From the NCBI GenBank assembly GCA_028287445.1, contig JAQBPQ010000030.1, forward strand, positions 1 through 64,000: a stretch of 64,000 bases of DNA, written 5' to 3'. This document shows positions 40,676-50,836 of the stretch, in pieces. Source of the DNA: Cohnella sp. Its GTDB lineage: Bacteria > Bacillota > Bacilli > Paenibacillales > Paenibacillaceae. The notes beneath the pieces were generated by a model. The model made no database searches, had not been told where the DNA came from, and saw nothing but the letters and a program-made list of their open reading frames with translations. The position numbers were made by a program, and so were the translations under genes. Position 1 is the first letter of the stretch. Each line of letters starts with the position of its first letter.

Positions 40676-42562
40676 CTATCTGCTCTGGGAAGGTAAGGCA
40701 CCGTGGATCACGTATTTCGTTAAAGAGACGCTCATGTCGTAGGAAAGAAACGGCGTAATCAGATAGATTCCGTTAAACAACGGCATAGCCGAATCCAGCA
40801 GCTCACGCGCAATCGCCACCCCTTCGGCGCGGCCTGCCGGGCCTTCCAATCCGTTCATCCGCCGGCGCACTTCATCCGGCAATAGGATGCCAGGCACTTC
40901 GTTGTGCAAATACTCGGCATTGCGCCCGCTCGCCAGCGGCATGATGCCGAGAAATATCGGCACGCTGAGATGACTCGTGGCCTCGGCCATGCGCTCGATC
41001 AATGCCGGGTCGTACACGGGCTGCGTCATGATGTAATCGGCGCCGGACGCTACTTTGCGTTCCAGCCGTTCCACCGCTTTATCCAGGTATTTGACGTTCG
41101 GGTTGAAGGCCGCCCCCACGATGAAATTCGCCTTTTGTTTAAGCGGTTTGCCGGAAAACGCGACACCTTCGTTGAGCTGTTTGATCATGCGGATGATTTC
41201 GAAAGAGGTCAAATCGTACACCGAGCTCGAACCGGGCAAATCGCCGAACTTTGCCGGGTCACCGGTTACCGCCAGCACGTGATCGATGCTGAGGGCGTCA
41301 AAACCCATCAGGTGCGACTGGGTTCCGATCAGGTTGCGGTCGCGGCAAGCGATGTGCACGAGAGGCCGAATCCCGACTTTTTCCTTGACAAGCGCTCCCA
41401 GCGCCATATTGCTCATACGAGTGACGGCAAGCGAGTTGTCCGCCATCGTCAGAGCATCCGCTCCGGCGTCCTTAAGCGCCTGTGCTCCTTGCATGAAACG
41501 GGCGATGTCCAGATCGCGCGGAGGATCCAATTCTACAATGACTGTGTGGCGCTGCCGCACGAGATCGACCAGGCTCGGTTCCTTGTAGCCGGCCGCTCCT
41601 TCGGCATTGCGGGCGGCGGGCTGCAGAGCTTCCTGAACGGCAATCGAGCCTGCCGCGGTTGGTGCGGCGGCGGATTCCCTCCCAGGCGCAGCCGGGGCAT
41701 AACTGTTGAGCGCTTTCGCAATGGCGGCAATGTGTTCCGGTGTTGTGCCGCAGCACCCGCCGATCAGCCGGGAATTCAGATCGGCGAATCGTTTCGCCGA
41801 TGTGGCGAAATATTCGGGCGAGGCCTTATACTCGACTTTGCCGTCCACATAGTCCGGAATGCCCGCATTGGGAAACACGCTGAGCGGTACGCCAAGATCG
41901 CCCGGGATCGTTTCCATCGCCCGGAGAATGGCGTTAGGACCGCTGCGGCAATTGAAGCCGATGACGTCCGCACCTTCGCCCTTGAGACGCCGGAACGCTT
42001 CGGCCAGCGGAACGCCATCTTGCGTGCGCGCAGCGTCTTCCACCGCGAATTGGCAGATGACCGGAAGCCCGCTCCGCTTGCGAATGAGGGCAAGAGCCAG
42101 CGACAGTTCCTCAAGGTCGAAAAACGTCTCGAGCAACAACCCGTCCGGCCCGGCAGCCAGCAGCGCTCCGATCTGTTCCTCGAAGTCCCGCTTCATGCTG
42201 GTTGTACGCACATTTTTGCGCCGGCCTGCGCGGATCGCGCCGATCGCACCCACCACGTAAGCGGCATCTCCCGCCGATTGCCTGGCAATGGCCACACCCG
42301 CTGCATTGATCTCTTCCGTTTTCTTCTCCAGACCATATTTGGACAGTTTCCCGTGTTGAGCGGAGAACGTGTTCGTCTCGATCACTTGTGCGCCCGCTTG
42401 GACATAGCGTCGGTGCACGTCGGCGATAACGTCCGGCTTAAGCAGGTTGAACTCTTCATACGAGACTCCGACCGGAAAGCCGAGCTGATATAAATAAGTT
42501 CCCATCGCACCATCGCCTACAAGAGGTTTTTCCCTAAGCGCCATGCGCAAATCCGGTTTCAT
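40676..42562 (-). CDS. yitJ: Bifunctional homocysteine S-methyltransferase/methylenetetrahydrofolate reductase (YitJ type)
   Basis: N-terminal GDGAMGTYLYQLG, GGCCGTTPEHI; C-terminal MTHFR ELDPPRDLD, GADYIMTQPVYDP. Confidence 0.93.
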   Translation of the reverse strand: MKPDLRMALREKPLVGDGAMGTYLYQLGFPVGVSYEEFNLLKPDVIADVHRRYVQAGAQVIETNTFSAQHGKLSKYGLEKKTEEINAAGVAIARQSAGDAAYVVGAIGAIRAGRRKNVRTTSMKRDFEEQIGALLAAGPDGLLLETFFDLEELSLALALIRKRSGLPVICQFAVEDAARTQDGVPLAEAFRRLKGEGADVIGFNCRSGPNAILRAMETIPGDLGVPLSVFPNAGIPDYVDGKVEYKASPEYFATSAKRFADLNSRLIGGCCGTTPEHIAAIAKALNSYAPAAPGRESAAAPTAAGSIAVQEALQPAARNAEGAAGYKEPSLVDLVRQRHTVIVELDPPRDLDIARFMQGAQALKDAGADALTMADNSLAVTRMSNMALGALVKEKVGIRPLVHIACRDRNLIGTQSHLMGFDALSIDHVLAVTGDPAKFGDLPGSSSVYDLTSFEIIRMIKQLNEGVAFSGKPLKQKANFIVGAAFNPNVKYLDKAVERLERKVASGADYIMTQPVYDPALIERMAEATSHLSVPIFLGIMPLASGRNAEYLHNEVPGILLPDEVRRRMNGLEGPAGRAEGVAIARELLDSAMPLFNGIYLITPFLSYDMSVSLTKYVIHGALPSQSR

Positions 42563-42647
42563 GAAGCCTCCCCATCCATTCCATCGATAAAGTAATTATA
42601 AATGTAGCACAATATGCGCCATGCGAAAACGCGGAAACGCCAAAAAC

Positions 42648-42663
42648 CCGGCCCCGGAGCCGG
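42648..42663 (-). terminator. Intrinsic terminator of dapF
   Basis: Reverse strand CCGGC-TCCGGG-GCCGG then GTTTTTGG. Confidence 0.65.
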
Positions 42664-42757
42664 TTAAGCGTAATCCCTTGACTTCATATTCCCGTTATTG
42701 CACCATTATGCGCACGAGCAAGGCATCCAAAAAACGGGTTATCCGGGCACCAGGGCG

Positions 42758-43588
42758 TTAGATACGACCCGTGAACACGAACGCAGCAGGGCCGGTCATA
42801 TACACTCGATTGTTATCTTCTTTCCACTCGATCAGCAGATCTCCGCCGGCAAGCGAGATCGTCGCTTTGCGGTCCGTACGCCCGCTCAATACAGACGATA
42901 CAAGCGTCGCACAAGCCCCGGTACCGCAGGCAAGCGTGGGACCCGCTCCCCGTTCCCATACGCGCATGTCCACCTGTGAGCGGGAGTTGACCTTCGCAAA
43001 CTCCACGTTGATCTTGCGGGGGAACAATGGATGTTTCTCGAGCTTCGGCCCCCACTGCGCCACATCGAAACCCACCGCATCATCCACATAGATGACGCAA
43101 TGGGGATTGCCCATCGATACGGCTGTGAATCGGAACTCGCGCCCGTCTACTTCCACGGAATGATCGATCACCGGATTTGCGTCGATCGTGGTCGGTACAT
43201 CGAGCCCGTTCAAAATCGGGGCGCCCATGTCGACGGTCACACGAGCCGCTTTGCCGCCTTCGGTTTCCAGAACGAGCGGCTGCACGCCTGCACCCAGCGT
43301 CTCGATGGTCATCTCTGTCTTGTCCGTCAGGCCGTTATCATACAGGTACTTGCCCACGCAGCGAATCGCATTGCCGCATTGCTCCGCTTCCGAGCCGTCG
43401 GAGTTCATGATCCGCATCCGGAAATCCGCTTTGTCGGACGGCAAAATATAAACAAGTCCATCCGCACCGATACCGAAAAACCGGTTGCATAGCTGAACGG
43501 CCAACTGCCCCGCTCCAGCAGGAAGCTCCCGCTCCCCATAAACGACGATGAAGTCATTGCCTAGACCGTGCATTTTCGTGAATTCCAT
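42758..43588 (-). CDS. dapF: Diaminopimelate epimerase
   Basis: FTKMHGLGNDFIVV, EQCGNAIRCVGKYL, ACGTGACATLV. Confidence 0.96.
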   Translation of the reverse strand: MEFTKMHGLGNDFIVVYGERELPAGAGQLAVQLCNRFFGIGADGLVYILPSDKADFRMRIMNSDGSEAEQCGNAIRCVGKYLYDNGLTDKTEMTIETLGAGVQPLVLETEGGKAARVTVDMGAPILNGLDVPTTIDANPVIDHSVEVDGREFRFTAVSMGNPHCVIYVDDAVGFDVAQWGPKLEKHPLFPRKINVEFAKVNSRSQVDMRVWERGAGPTLACGTGACATLVSSVLSGRTDRKATISLAGGDLLIEWKEDNNRVYMTGPAAFVFTGRI

Positions 43589-43715
43589 GACTGACTTCCC
43601 CCTTCTACGTCCTGCCCTTTCTTGCATATGCAACGTATTTTACCGTATATAGACGGGAAACAGCATACAACCATTCACTCTTTGTTTGCACTTTTCCGTT
43701 AACCACCCCGCAACC

Positions 43716-44876
43716 TCAGCCCTTCGTGAGCCGCAGCTTGTCCAATGCCTCTTTCGCCCTCCGGCGCGCTTCCTCGATCGTATCCGCAGTAGAGAGCGTC
43801 ACGGCCATCCGGCGTCCGGGCTTCGTGACCGGCTTGCCGAACAAGCGGGCTTGCGTTTCCGGCACCGACAACGCCTCTTCCAGCCCTTCGATCCGATAGG
43901 ACGCCCATTCGGCTTCCGCTTTCAGGGGCCGGCTCGCCCCCGGGGCAACTGTGCGGATTTCCGGAATCGGCAATCCCAAAATCGCCCGTACATGCAAGGA
44001 GAACTCCGAAAGATTCTGGCTGACCAGCGTCACAAGGCCCGTGTCGTGCGGACGCGGCGATACTTCGCTGAAGAAGACACGGTCCCCCGCCAAAAACAGC
44101 TCGACACCGAACAGACCCGCGCCGCCCAGCGAGTCGGTAATGATGCGGGCGATCCGTTTCGCTTCCGCGATTTGAACGCTCGTCATGCCATGAGGCTGCC
44201 AGGATTCGATATAGTCCCCGTCTCGCTGAACATGTCCGATCGGATCGCAGAATTGCGTTCCATCCACGGATCGGACGGTTAGCAGCGTGATTTCCGAATC
44301 GAATCGGATGAACTGCTCCACGATCACCTTACCGTGCCGGACACGTCCGCCTTCCATGGCGATCTCCCAGCAGGGAGACAGATCCTCCTCGGAATGACAG
44401 ACACTCTGGCCTTTGCCCGAGGAACTCATAAGCGGCTTAACCACACATGGAAAACCGATTTCCCGTGCTGCACCGCCAAATTCTTCGAATGTCTCGGCGA
44501 ATCGATAGCCGGCCGTGGGCAGACCCAGCGTTTCAGCCGCAAGACGCCGGATTCCTTCCCGGTCCATCGTCAGCCTGGCTGCCCGCGCTGTCGGGATGAC
44601 CCGAAAGCCTTCTTCTTCGAGCTTCTCCAATTCCGCGGTGGCGATAGCCTCGATTTCCGGCACGATCAAATCCGGCTTTTCCTTTTCCACCAATGCCCGA
44701 ATCGCACTCCGGTCGAGCATGTCGATGACGTAGCTCCGATCCGCAACGTGCATGGCCGGCGCTCCCTCGTACCGATCCACCGCCACCGTCTCCACGCCAA
44801 GCCGTTGAGCTTCGATGATGATTTCTTTTCCAAGCTCTCCTGATCCGAGCAGCATCATTTTTTTCGTTAGATACAT
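43716..44876 (-). CDS. purT: Formate-dependent phosphoribosylglycinamide formyltransferase
   Basis: ATP-grasp; [61 protein letters not shown]. Confidence 0.95.
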   Translation of the reverse strand: MYLTKKMMLLGSGELGKEIIIEAQRLGVETVAVDRYEGAPAMHVADRSYVIDMLDRSAIRALVEKEKPDLIVPEIEAIATAELEKLEEEGFRVIPTARAARLTMDREGIRRLAAETLGLPTAGYRFAETFEEFGGAAREIGFPCVVKPLMSSSGKGQSVCHSEEDLSPCWEIAMEGGRVRHGKVIVEQFIRFDSEITLLTVRSVDGTQFCDPIGHVQRDGDYIESWQPHGMTSVQIAEAKRIARIITDSLGGAGLFGVELFLAGDRVFFSEVSPRPHDTGLVTLVSQNLSEFSLHVRAILGLPIPEIRTVAPGASRPLKAEAEWASYRIEGLEEALSVPETQARLFGKPVTKPGRRMAVTLSTADTIEEARRRAKEALDKLRLTKG

Positions 44877-44990
44877 GGGCTCTACCCTACCGCCTTTCCC
44901 GCGATTGATTGTTCGTCATGAGGTAAAGAATACCCTGAAACCACCAAGACATAAAGTGTCCATCGGTAAAAAATGCCGGGAGAAACCCAG

Positions 44991-45022
44991 AAAACCCTCC
45001 GGCACATCATGTGCGGAGGGTT
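44991..45022 (-). terminator. Intrinsic terminator of the P-type ATPase gene
   Basis: Reverse strand ACCCTCCGCACATGATGTGCCGGAGGGTTTTC. Confidence 0.7.
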
Positions 45023-45031
45023 CCTGCTCTT

Positions 45032-47854
45032 TTACCGGGAAGCCGGACGGGCATTGGCAGTACCGCCGTAGGTGATCTTGCCGCCCTTGCTTGGTTTGGA
45101 CGTGCCCAGTACGCTGCCAATTCCCATGGCGAATGTCGGAATTCCGGCGGCGACAATAACGAGTGCCCAATCTCGCAGGCCGAGCGGGACTGTTTTGAAA
45201 ACGGGCTGCAGCGGCTGCACATAGAGAACGGCCAACATCAACAGCAGGGACGACAGCACGGCAAGCACGAGGAAGCGATTTTCCAGCAGTTTTCGGTGAA
45301 AAATGGAGCGGGAGCTTCTGCAGTCGAACACATGAATCAATTGTGCCATGACCAGCGTAGCAAAGGCGACGGTTTGCGCATGTACAAGCGAAGCCGCATC
45401 ACCCGAGCCGGCGCGCAGTGTCAGCAGGAACGCCGCCAGCGTACATAGACCGATCAAAATGCCTCGGCTGATAATTTTCCACCCGAGCCTGCGTGCAAAA
45501 ATATTCTCCTTGGCGGAACGGGGTCTTTGGCGCATCAGATCGCTTTCGGCCTGGTCGACTCCAAGTGCCATCGCCGGTAGACCGTCCGTCACGAGATTTA
45601 CCCACAAAATCTGAATGGGGACCAGCGGAAGCGGCAGCCCCATCATCATCGCGATGAACATCGTCATGATTTCCCCGACATTCGAGGCCAGAAGATACCG
45701 GATGAATTTGCGGATGTTCTCATAGATGCCGCGGCCTTCTTCCACAGCGGCGACGATCGTCGCGAAATTGTCGTCCGAGAGCACAAGTGCGGAGGCTTCC
45801 TTGGTCACATCGGTACCGGTAATGCCCATCGCGATCCCGATATCGGCTGCCTTGACCGCGGGAGCGTCATTCACGCCGTCACCGGTCATCGCCACCACAT
45901 GTCCGCGCCGCTGCAGCGCCTGCACGATTCGCAGCTTGTGCTCCGGAGAAACGCGTGCGAATACGTTGACCTCATCCGCAATCTTGTCGAGATCTGCGTC
46001 GGTCATACCCGACAGCTCCGCACCGGTCACCACCCGGCCGCCGCGCTGCATGATGCCGATGCTGCGGGCAATGGCCTCGGCCGTCAGACCGTGGTCGCCG
46101 GTGATCATCACCGTCTTGATTCCGGCTTGGCGGCACTTCACAATGGCCTCATGCACTTCTTTGCGAGGCGGATCGATCATGCCCGCCAAGCCGACGAACA
46201 CAAGCCCGGCTTCCGCCTGATCGTTCGTGTCGCAGGCTTCGTGGGTTTTGACATCCCGATAGGCGAAGCCGAGCACACGAAGCGCGTCTTTGGCCATCGC
46301 TTCGTTCGCCTGCACCACCCGTTGGCGGATTGTGGCGGTGAAGGGCATCACCTGATCGCCCCATAATACATAGGTGCAGCGTTCGACCAGCAAATCGGGC
46401 GCGCCTTTGGTCAAGAGCAGGCGTCCTCCCTGATGAGCGACGAGAACCGACATCCGTTTGCGATCGGGGTCAAACGGAAATTCCTGCATCCGCCGATAAA
46501 GCGTTTCGAGCGCGGAACGGGTCAGCCCGGTTTTGGCCGCGAGCACCAGCAGTGCGCCTTCCGTCGGATCACCCTTCACTTTCCAATGGCCTTCTTCCGC
46601 CGCTACTTCGTCTTTATCGGGTTTCCGCTTGCGCTCCGCTTCCTCTTGGTCGTCCTGGGCCAGCATGGCATTATTGCACAGCGCAGCGACTTGGGTGAGA
46701 CGGCGAAGCGTGCCGTCACCCTTGGCTTCCACCGTATTCCCCTCTTCCTTGAGCTGGCCGACCGGCTCGTATCCTTCCCCGGATACTTCGATTCGCCTGC
46801 CGCCGAGCCATAACCGGGTGACGGTCATCTGGTTTTGGGTGAGCGTGCCGGTTTTGTCCGAACAGATGACGGAGGCGCAGCCGAGCGTTTCAACCGATGG
46901 GAGCTTGCGGACGATCGCACGCCTCCGGATCATGCGCTGGACACCTAACGCCAAAGCGATGGTGACGATCGCCGGAAGTCCTTCCGGGATCGCGGCGACC
47001 GCCAGACTGACACCGGCCAGGAACATGCCGTACATCGGCTGCCCGTGCAGCACCCCGGCAACCACGACCAACACGGTCAGCAAAATGGAGACGGCAATCA
47101 GAATTTTACCCAACTGCTCAAGGCGATGCTGAAGAGGCGTATCAGCCTCTTCCGTCCGTTGAATCAGATCCGCGATTTTCCCCATTTCGGTGGCCATGCC
47201 GGTTACCGTCACGAGTCCTTTGGCCGTCCCTCGGGTGACCATTGTTCCCAGATAAGCATAGTTTTTGCGGTCTCCGAGCGTCAGATCGGCCGCCTGCAGG
47301 GGACCCGATTCTTTCATGACAGGCACCGATTCCCCGGTCAACGCCGATTCGTCCACGGCGAACTGCTGGCAATCGATCAGCCGCAAATCCGCAGGCACCC
47401 GGTCGCCGCTTTCGAGCAGCACCAAGTCTCCTGGCACCAAGGCACGGGCCGGAATCGTCTCCATCGTGCCTCCGCGGATCACCTTGGCCGAAGGCGCGGA
47501 CAATTCCTTCAAGGCGCGCAGCGAGCGCTCCGCCCGGTACTCCTGGAAAAATCCGAGAATGCCGTTGATCAGAATGATCGCGATAATCGTAAGGGCATCC
47601 AACATTTCTCCCAGCAGGCCGGATATAACCACCGCTCCGACCAGGACGAGCACCATGAAGTCTTTGAACTGATGGAGGAGAAGCTTAATCGGCGATTCGC
47701 CGCGTCGTTCCTGCAGTTCGTTGGCGCCTTGCTCCTGCAGACGCCTGACCGCTTCCTCCGGCGTGACGCCGCTCCGCGGATCGGTGCCGAGCGTCTCGGC
47801 GAGGACGGCTTCGTCCATCTGATGCCACGTTTTCTCTTGCACTTGGATGTTCAT
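45032..47854 (-). CDS. P-type cation ATPase, likely Ca2+-transporting
   Basis: ESALTGESVPV, CSDKTGTLTQNQMTV, MTGDGVNDAPAVKAADIGIAMGITGTDVTKEAS; start MNIQVQEKTWHQM. Confidence 0.92.
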   Translation of the reverse strand: MNIQVQEKTWHQMDEAVLAETLGTDPRSGVTPEEAVRRLQEQGANELQERRGESPIKLLLHQFKDFMVLVLVGAVVISGLLGEMLDALTIIAIILINGILGFFQEYRAERSLRALKELSAPSAKVIRGGTMETIPARALVPGDLVLLESGDRVPADLRLIDCQQFAVDESALTGESVPVMKESGPLQAADLTLGDRKNYAYLGTMVTRGTAKGLVTVTGMATEMGKIADLIQRTEEADTPLQHRLEQLGKILIAVSILLTVLVVVAGVLHGQPMYGMFLAGVSLAVAAIPEGLPAIVTIALALGVQRMIRRRAIVRKLPSVETLGCASVICSDKTGTLTQNQMTVTRLWLGGRRIEVSGEGYEPVGQLKEEGNTVEAKGDGTLRRLTQVAALCNNAMLAQDDQEEAERKRKPDKDEVAAEEGHWKVKGDPTEGALLVLAAKTGLTRSALETLYRRMQEFPFDPDRKRMSVLVAHQGGRLLLTKGAPDLLVERCTYVLWGDQVMPFTATIRQRVVQANEAMAKDALRVLGFAYRDVKTHEACDTNDQAEAGLVFVGLAGMIDPPRKEVHEAIVKCRQAGIKTVMITGDHGLTAEAIARSIGIMQRGGRVVTGAELSGMTDADLDKIADEVNVFARVSPEHKLRIVQALQRRGHVVAMTGDGVNDAPAVKAADIGIAMGITGTDVTKEASALVLSDDNFATIVAAVEEGRGIYENIRKFIRYLLASNVGEIMTMFIAMMMGLPLPLVPIQILWVNLVTDGLPAMALGVDQAESDLMRQRPRSAKENIFARRLGWKIISRGILIGLCTLAAFLLTLRAGSGDAASLVHAQTVAFATLVMAQLIHVFDCRSSRSIFHRKLLENRFLVLAVLSSLLLMLAVLYVQPLQPVFKTVPLGLRDWALVIVAAGIPTFAMGIGSVLGTSKPSKGGKITYGGTANARPASR

Positions 47855-48020
47855 CTCCCTCCGTTTCCCGCTGTTCGCTCCTATGTATCGGGCGGACAGC
47901 CTTTTCAAGCTATGTCTATTCAGACAAGCCGGGAAATATCCCGGCCTCCCTTTCCCTTTGAGGACAACTATGGCATCATAGGAAGACACGAAAGCGAACA
48001 GGAATAGGAGTTATGGCCTT

Positions 48021-49805
48021 ATGTCTCTCGACGGTATCGTCACTCGCGCCCTCGTTCATGAACTGCAAAACGCCGTCGGCGCGCGCATCGCCAAAATCTA
48101 TCAGCCAACCGGTAACGAAATTGTGCTTCATATCCGCGGCCAAGGCGTCAACGGCCGCCTATTGCTGTCTGCCCACCCTTCCATGCCGCGCCTGCACTGG
48201 ACGGAACAGGTATGGGACAATCCATCGGAGCCTCCCATGTTCTGTATGCTGCTTCGCAAGCATTGTGAAGGCGGTATCATCGAAAGCATCCGGCAGGAAG
48301 GTCTGGAGAGGATCGTTTGGATCGACGTGAGACATCGGGACGAACTGGGTGACTTCTCACTCAAAAGGCTGACGCTCGAACTGATGGGCAGGCACAGCAA
48401 CCTCACCCTGCTTGATCCTGCCACCGGTCTCATCCATGACGGCATACGCCATGTAACCCCTTCGATCAGCAGCTATCGCGTCGTTCTTCCGGGTGTTATT
48501 TATGTGTCTCCGCCGTCTCAGGACAAACGAGATCCGCTGGCTGAGACAGAACCGGGCTTCCGCGAAACCGTTCCGGATCTATTCGCGGCTGCGGACATTC
48601 CGGCCCCGAAAACCGCGGCACAGGCCATGCTGAACGGTTATATCGGTGTGAGCCCGTTGACCTCCCAGGAAATCGCCCACCGTGCCGCAGGCCGATCCGA
48701 CCGGCTGTGGCAGGTGTTCCACGAAGTGATGGAGGATGCGGTGAATCACCGATATTCGCCGAATCTCGTGGAAACGGCCGACGGTAAAACGGTGTTTTCG
48801 GCGATTGCTCTCACTCATGTGCCTGGAGAAGTCCGCATGTTTGATTCCATGCATGAATGTCTCGAAATCTACTACAGCGACAAAGCGGAGCGCGACCTTG
48901 TCCGGCAGCGGACGACTGACCTCAACCGCTTCCTTCTCAACGAGAAGGCCAAAAACGAGAAAAAGCTGATCAAGCTGGAAGAAACGCTGGAGGAAGCACG
49001 GGAAGCGGACAAGCTGCGGCGAATCGGGGAGCTGTTGACGGCTCAGCTTCATTTATTGTCTCGAGGAGACCAGTCGGTGCAAATCACCGATTATTATGAG
49101 GAAGACCAACCGCTGGTGAAAGTGACGCTTGATCCGCTGCTTACCCCCACGGAGAATGCCCAGCGGTATTTTCGCAAATATAACAAGATGAAGAACAGCA
49201 AAGCCGTAGTCGAGGAACAAATGGCTGCGGCAAAATTGGAAATCGGTTATTTGGAGTCCGTGTTGCAAGGTTTGGAGACGGCGACACCGAGGGATATAGA
49301 GGAAATCCGGGAAGAGTTGACGGATCAAGGCTACATTCGTCAGCGGGGGAGCAAACGGGGAATCCGCAAAAAGAAAAAAGATACGCCCGCCGTGCTCAGC
49401 TTTACTTCGAGCGAAGGTGTCGAGATTTATGTCGGCAAAAACAACACACAGAACGACTACGTCACCAACCGGCTCGGCCAGCCTTCCGATACTTGGCTGC
49501 ACACGAAGGACATCCCCGGCTCACACGTGCTGATCCGCAGTTCCGAATACGGGGATGCGACCTTGCATGAAGCCGCGGTGCTGGCTGCCTATTACAGCAA
49601 AGCTCGTGAATCGGGCAACGTGCCCGTCGATTACACCCGCATTCGCAACGTTCGCAAGCCGAATGGAGCGAAGCCCGGCTACGTCATCTACGAAGGACAA
49701 AAAACGCTGTATGTTACACCAGACGAGACATTGATCCAACGGCTTCCCAGCCGGGTGAAATCGTTGTTAGGGGGCAAATCAAAACGGGTTCAACGTACCT
49801 TGTGA
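48021..49805 (+). CDS. rqcH: Rqc2/NEMF homolog RqcH (NFACT, FbpA-like)
   Basis: MSLDGIVTRALVHELQNAVGARIAKIYQP..., C-terminal VGKNNTQNDYVTNRL...DTWLHTKDIPGSHV. Confidence 0.94.
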   Translation: MSLDGIVTRALVHELQNAVGARIAKIYQPTGNEIVLHIRGQGVNGRLLLSAHPSMPRLHWTEQVWDNPSEPPMFCMLLRKHCEGGIIESIRQEGLERIVWIDVRHRDELGDFSLKRLTLELMGRHSNLTLLDPATGLIHDGIRHVTPSISSYRVVLPGVIYVSPPSQDKRDPLAETEPGFRETVPDLFAAADIPAPKTAAQAMLNGYIGVSPLTSQEIAHRAAGRSDRLWQVFHEVMEDAVNHRYSPNLVETADGKTVFSAIALTHVPGEVRMFDSMHECLEIYYSDKAERDLVRQRTTDLNRFLLNEKAKNEKKLIKLEETLEEAREADKLRRIGELLTAQLHLLSRGDQSVQITDYYEEDQPLVKVTLDPLLTPTENAQRYFRKYNKMKNSKAVVEEQMAAAKLEIGYLESVLQGLETATPRDIEEIREELTDQGYIRQRGSKRGIRKKKKDTPAVLSFTSSEGVEIYVGKNNTQNDYVTNRLGQPSDTWLHTKDIPGSHVLIRSSEYGDATLHEAAVLAAYYSKARESGNVPVDYTRIRNVRKPNGAKPGYVIYEGQKTLYVTPDETLIQRLPSRVKSLLGGKSKRVQRTL

Positions 49806-49819
49806 GGTGAACCCGTTTT
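49781..49819. terminator. Bidirectional intrinsic terminator overlapping the rqcH stop
   Basis: AAAACGGGTTCA...GTGAACCCGTTTT. Confidence 0.75.
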
Positions 49820-49876
49820 CGTCGGATCTCGGAGACCCTTTAGAAGTGGCCATCGTTAAAAAACGGCAATTCCCGT

Positions 49877-50800
49877 TTACTGAACCGGAATTCGCCGTTT
49901 TAATTTTTCCACCGTATCTCTCGCGTTGCCTGATAACAAATAAACGTTTTTCGAGCCCGGCAGAAGCCGGTCTTGCCGCACGATTTGACCGCCCACAATG
50001 ACTTTGGTGGTTACGCCCTTGCTTCGGATGCGTTCATCCAAACCAAGCAAAAAGGGTGTGGCCTTGTCGAGCAGATTTTCCGTCGTGAAGCTGAACAGAA
50101 ACGCGCGTGGCCGCAATCCTTCCAAACAATCCATGATGCCTTTCTCCGAAGGCGAAACGCCTAGATGGACGACACGATACCCTTGCTGCATGGCAAAATA
50201 GCCGAAGAAGAGAATGCCGAGCTCGTGCTGCTCCCCCGGACCGCATGCAGTGACGATCAGCGGATCGTCTGAACGGACAGGAAAAACGTTCTTGAGCGCG
50301 AGCAGTTTCTCCCGCACAAAATGGCTGCCGAAGTGTTCCTGGTACTCCGATATCTGTCCTCTTCTCCACCGTTCACCCAAATCCACGAGCACGGGCTCCA
50401 AGATGTTCAACAACACGTATTCGATATGGTGAACCGCGAGAAGCCGGTCAAAATACTGTTGAGCGCCTGCGTAGTCCAGCTTCAGGAACAGACCCAGCAA
50501 CCGATCCCCTGCTTGCTTGCTTCCACCCGCCAGAGTGTCGTATTCCTCCGCTTCCGGTTTTCGACCGCTGCCCGCACTTGAATCCCGTTGTTGAACGGCC
50601 AAACCGATCGGCACCCCTTCTTGCACCCTGGTTTTAAGAGCGGCGAGTCTGGAGATATCTTCCAGCGTGTAACCCCGATAGCCGTTCGGAAAACGTCGCG
50701 GTTGAACCGCCTCGTAGCGCTCCTCCCATTTGCGGATCAATTGGGTGGAAAGCCCGGTGCGCAGCGACGTTTCTTTAATCGTAAACAGGCGTTGATTCAT
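49877..50800 (-). CDS. MerR-type HTH plus B12-binding regulator, CarH/LitR-like
   Basis: N-terminal MerR HTH FTIKETSLRTGLSTQLIRKWEERY; WRRGQISEYQEH (Wx9EH); GPGEQHELG (ExHxxG cobalamin His). Confidence 0.88.
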   Translation of the reverse strand: MNQRLFTIKETSLRTGLSTQLIRKWEERYEAVQPRRFPNGYRGYTLEDISRLAALKTRVQEGVPIGLAVQQRDSSAGSGRKPEAEEYDTLAGGSKQAGDRLLGLFLKLDYAGAQQYFDRLLAVHHIEYVLLNILEPVLVDLGERWRRGQISEYQEHFGSHFVREKLLALKNVFPVRSDDPLIVTACGPGEQHELGILFFGYFAMQQGYRVVHLGVSPSEKGIMDCLEGLRPRAFLFSFTTENLLDKATPFLLGLDERIRSKGVTTKVIVGGQIVRQDRLLPGSKNVYLLSGNARDTVEKLKRRIPVQ

Positions 50801-50836
50801 GCTCGCTCCACCTCCGGCGGTCTCATGCGTATTCGT

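Noticed and set aside
40904-42493. 529-aa plus-strand ORF
   Set aside because: Exactly antisense to yitJ; a shadow ORF of GC-rich codons with no recognisable domain.
42563-42757. Possible S-box (SAM riboswitch) before yitJ
   Set aside because: Looked for S-box core motifs because B. subtilis yitJ has one; only the dapF terminator and a short AT-rich spacer are visible.
47045-48007. 320-aa plus-strand ORF
   Set aside because: Antisense to the P-type ATPase; His/Arg-rich low-plausibility translation.
49860-49902. AAAACGGCAATTCC...GGAATTCGCCGTTTT inverted repeat
   Set aside because: Most simply the terminator of the CarH-like gene overlapping its 3' end; not treated as a separate element.
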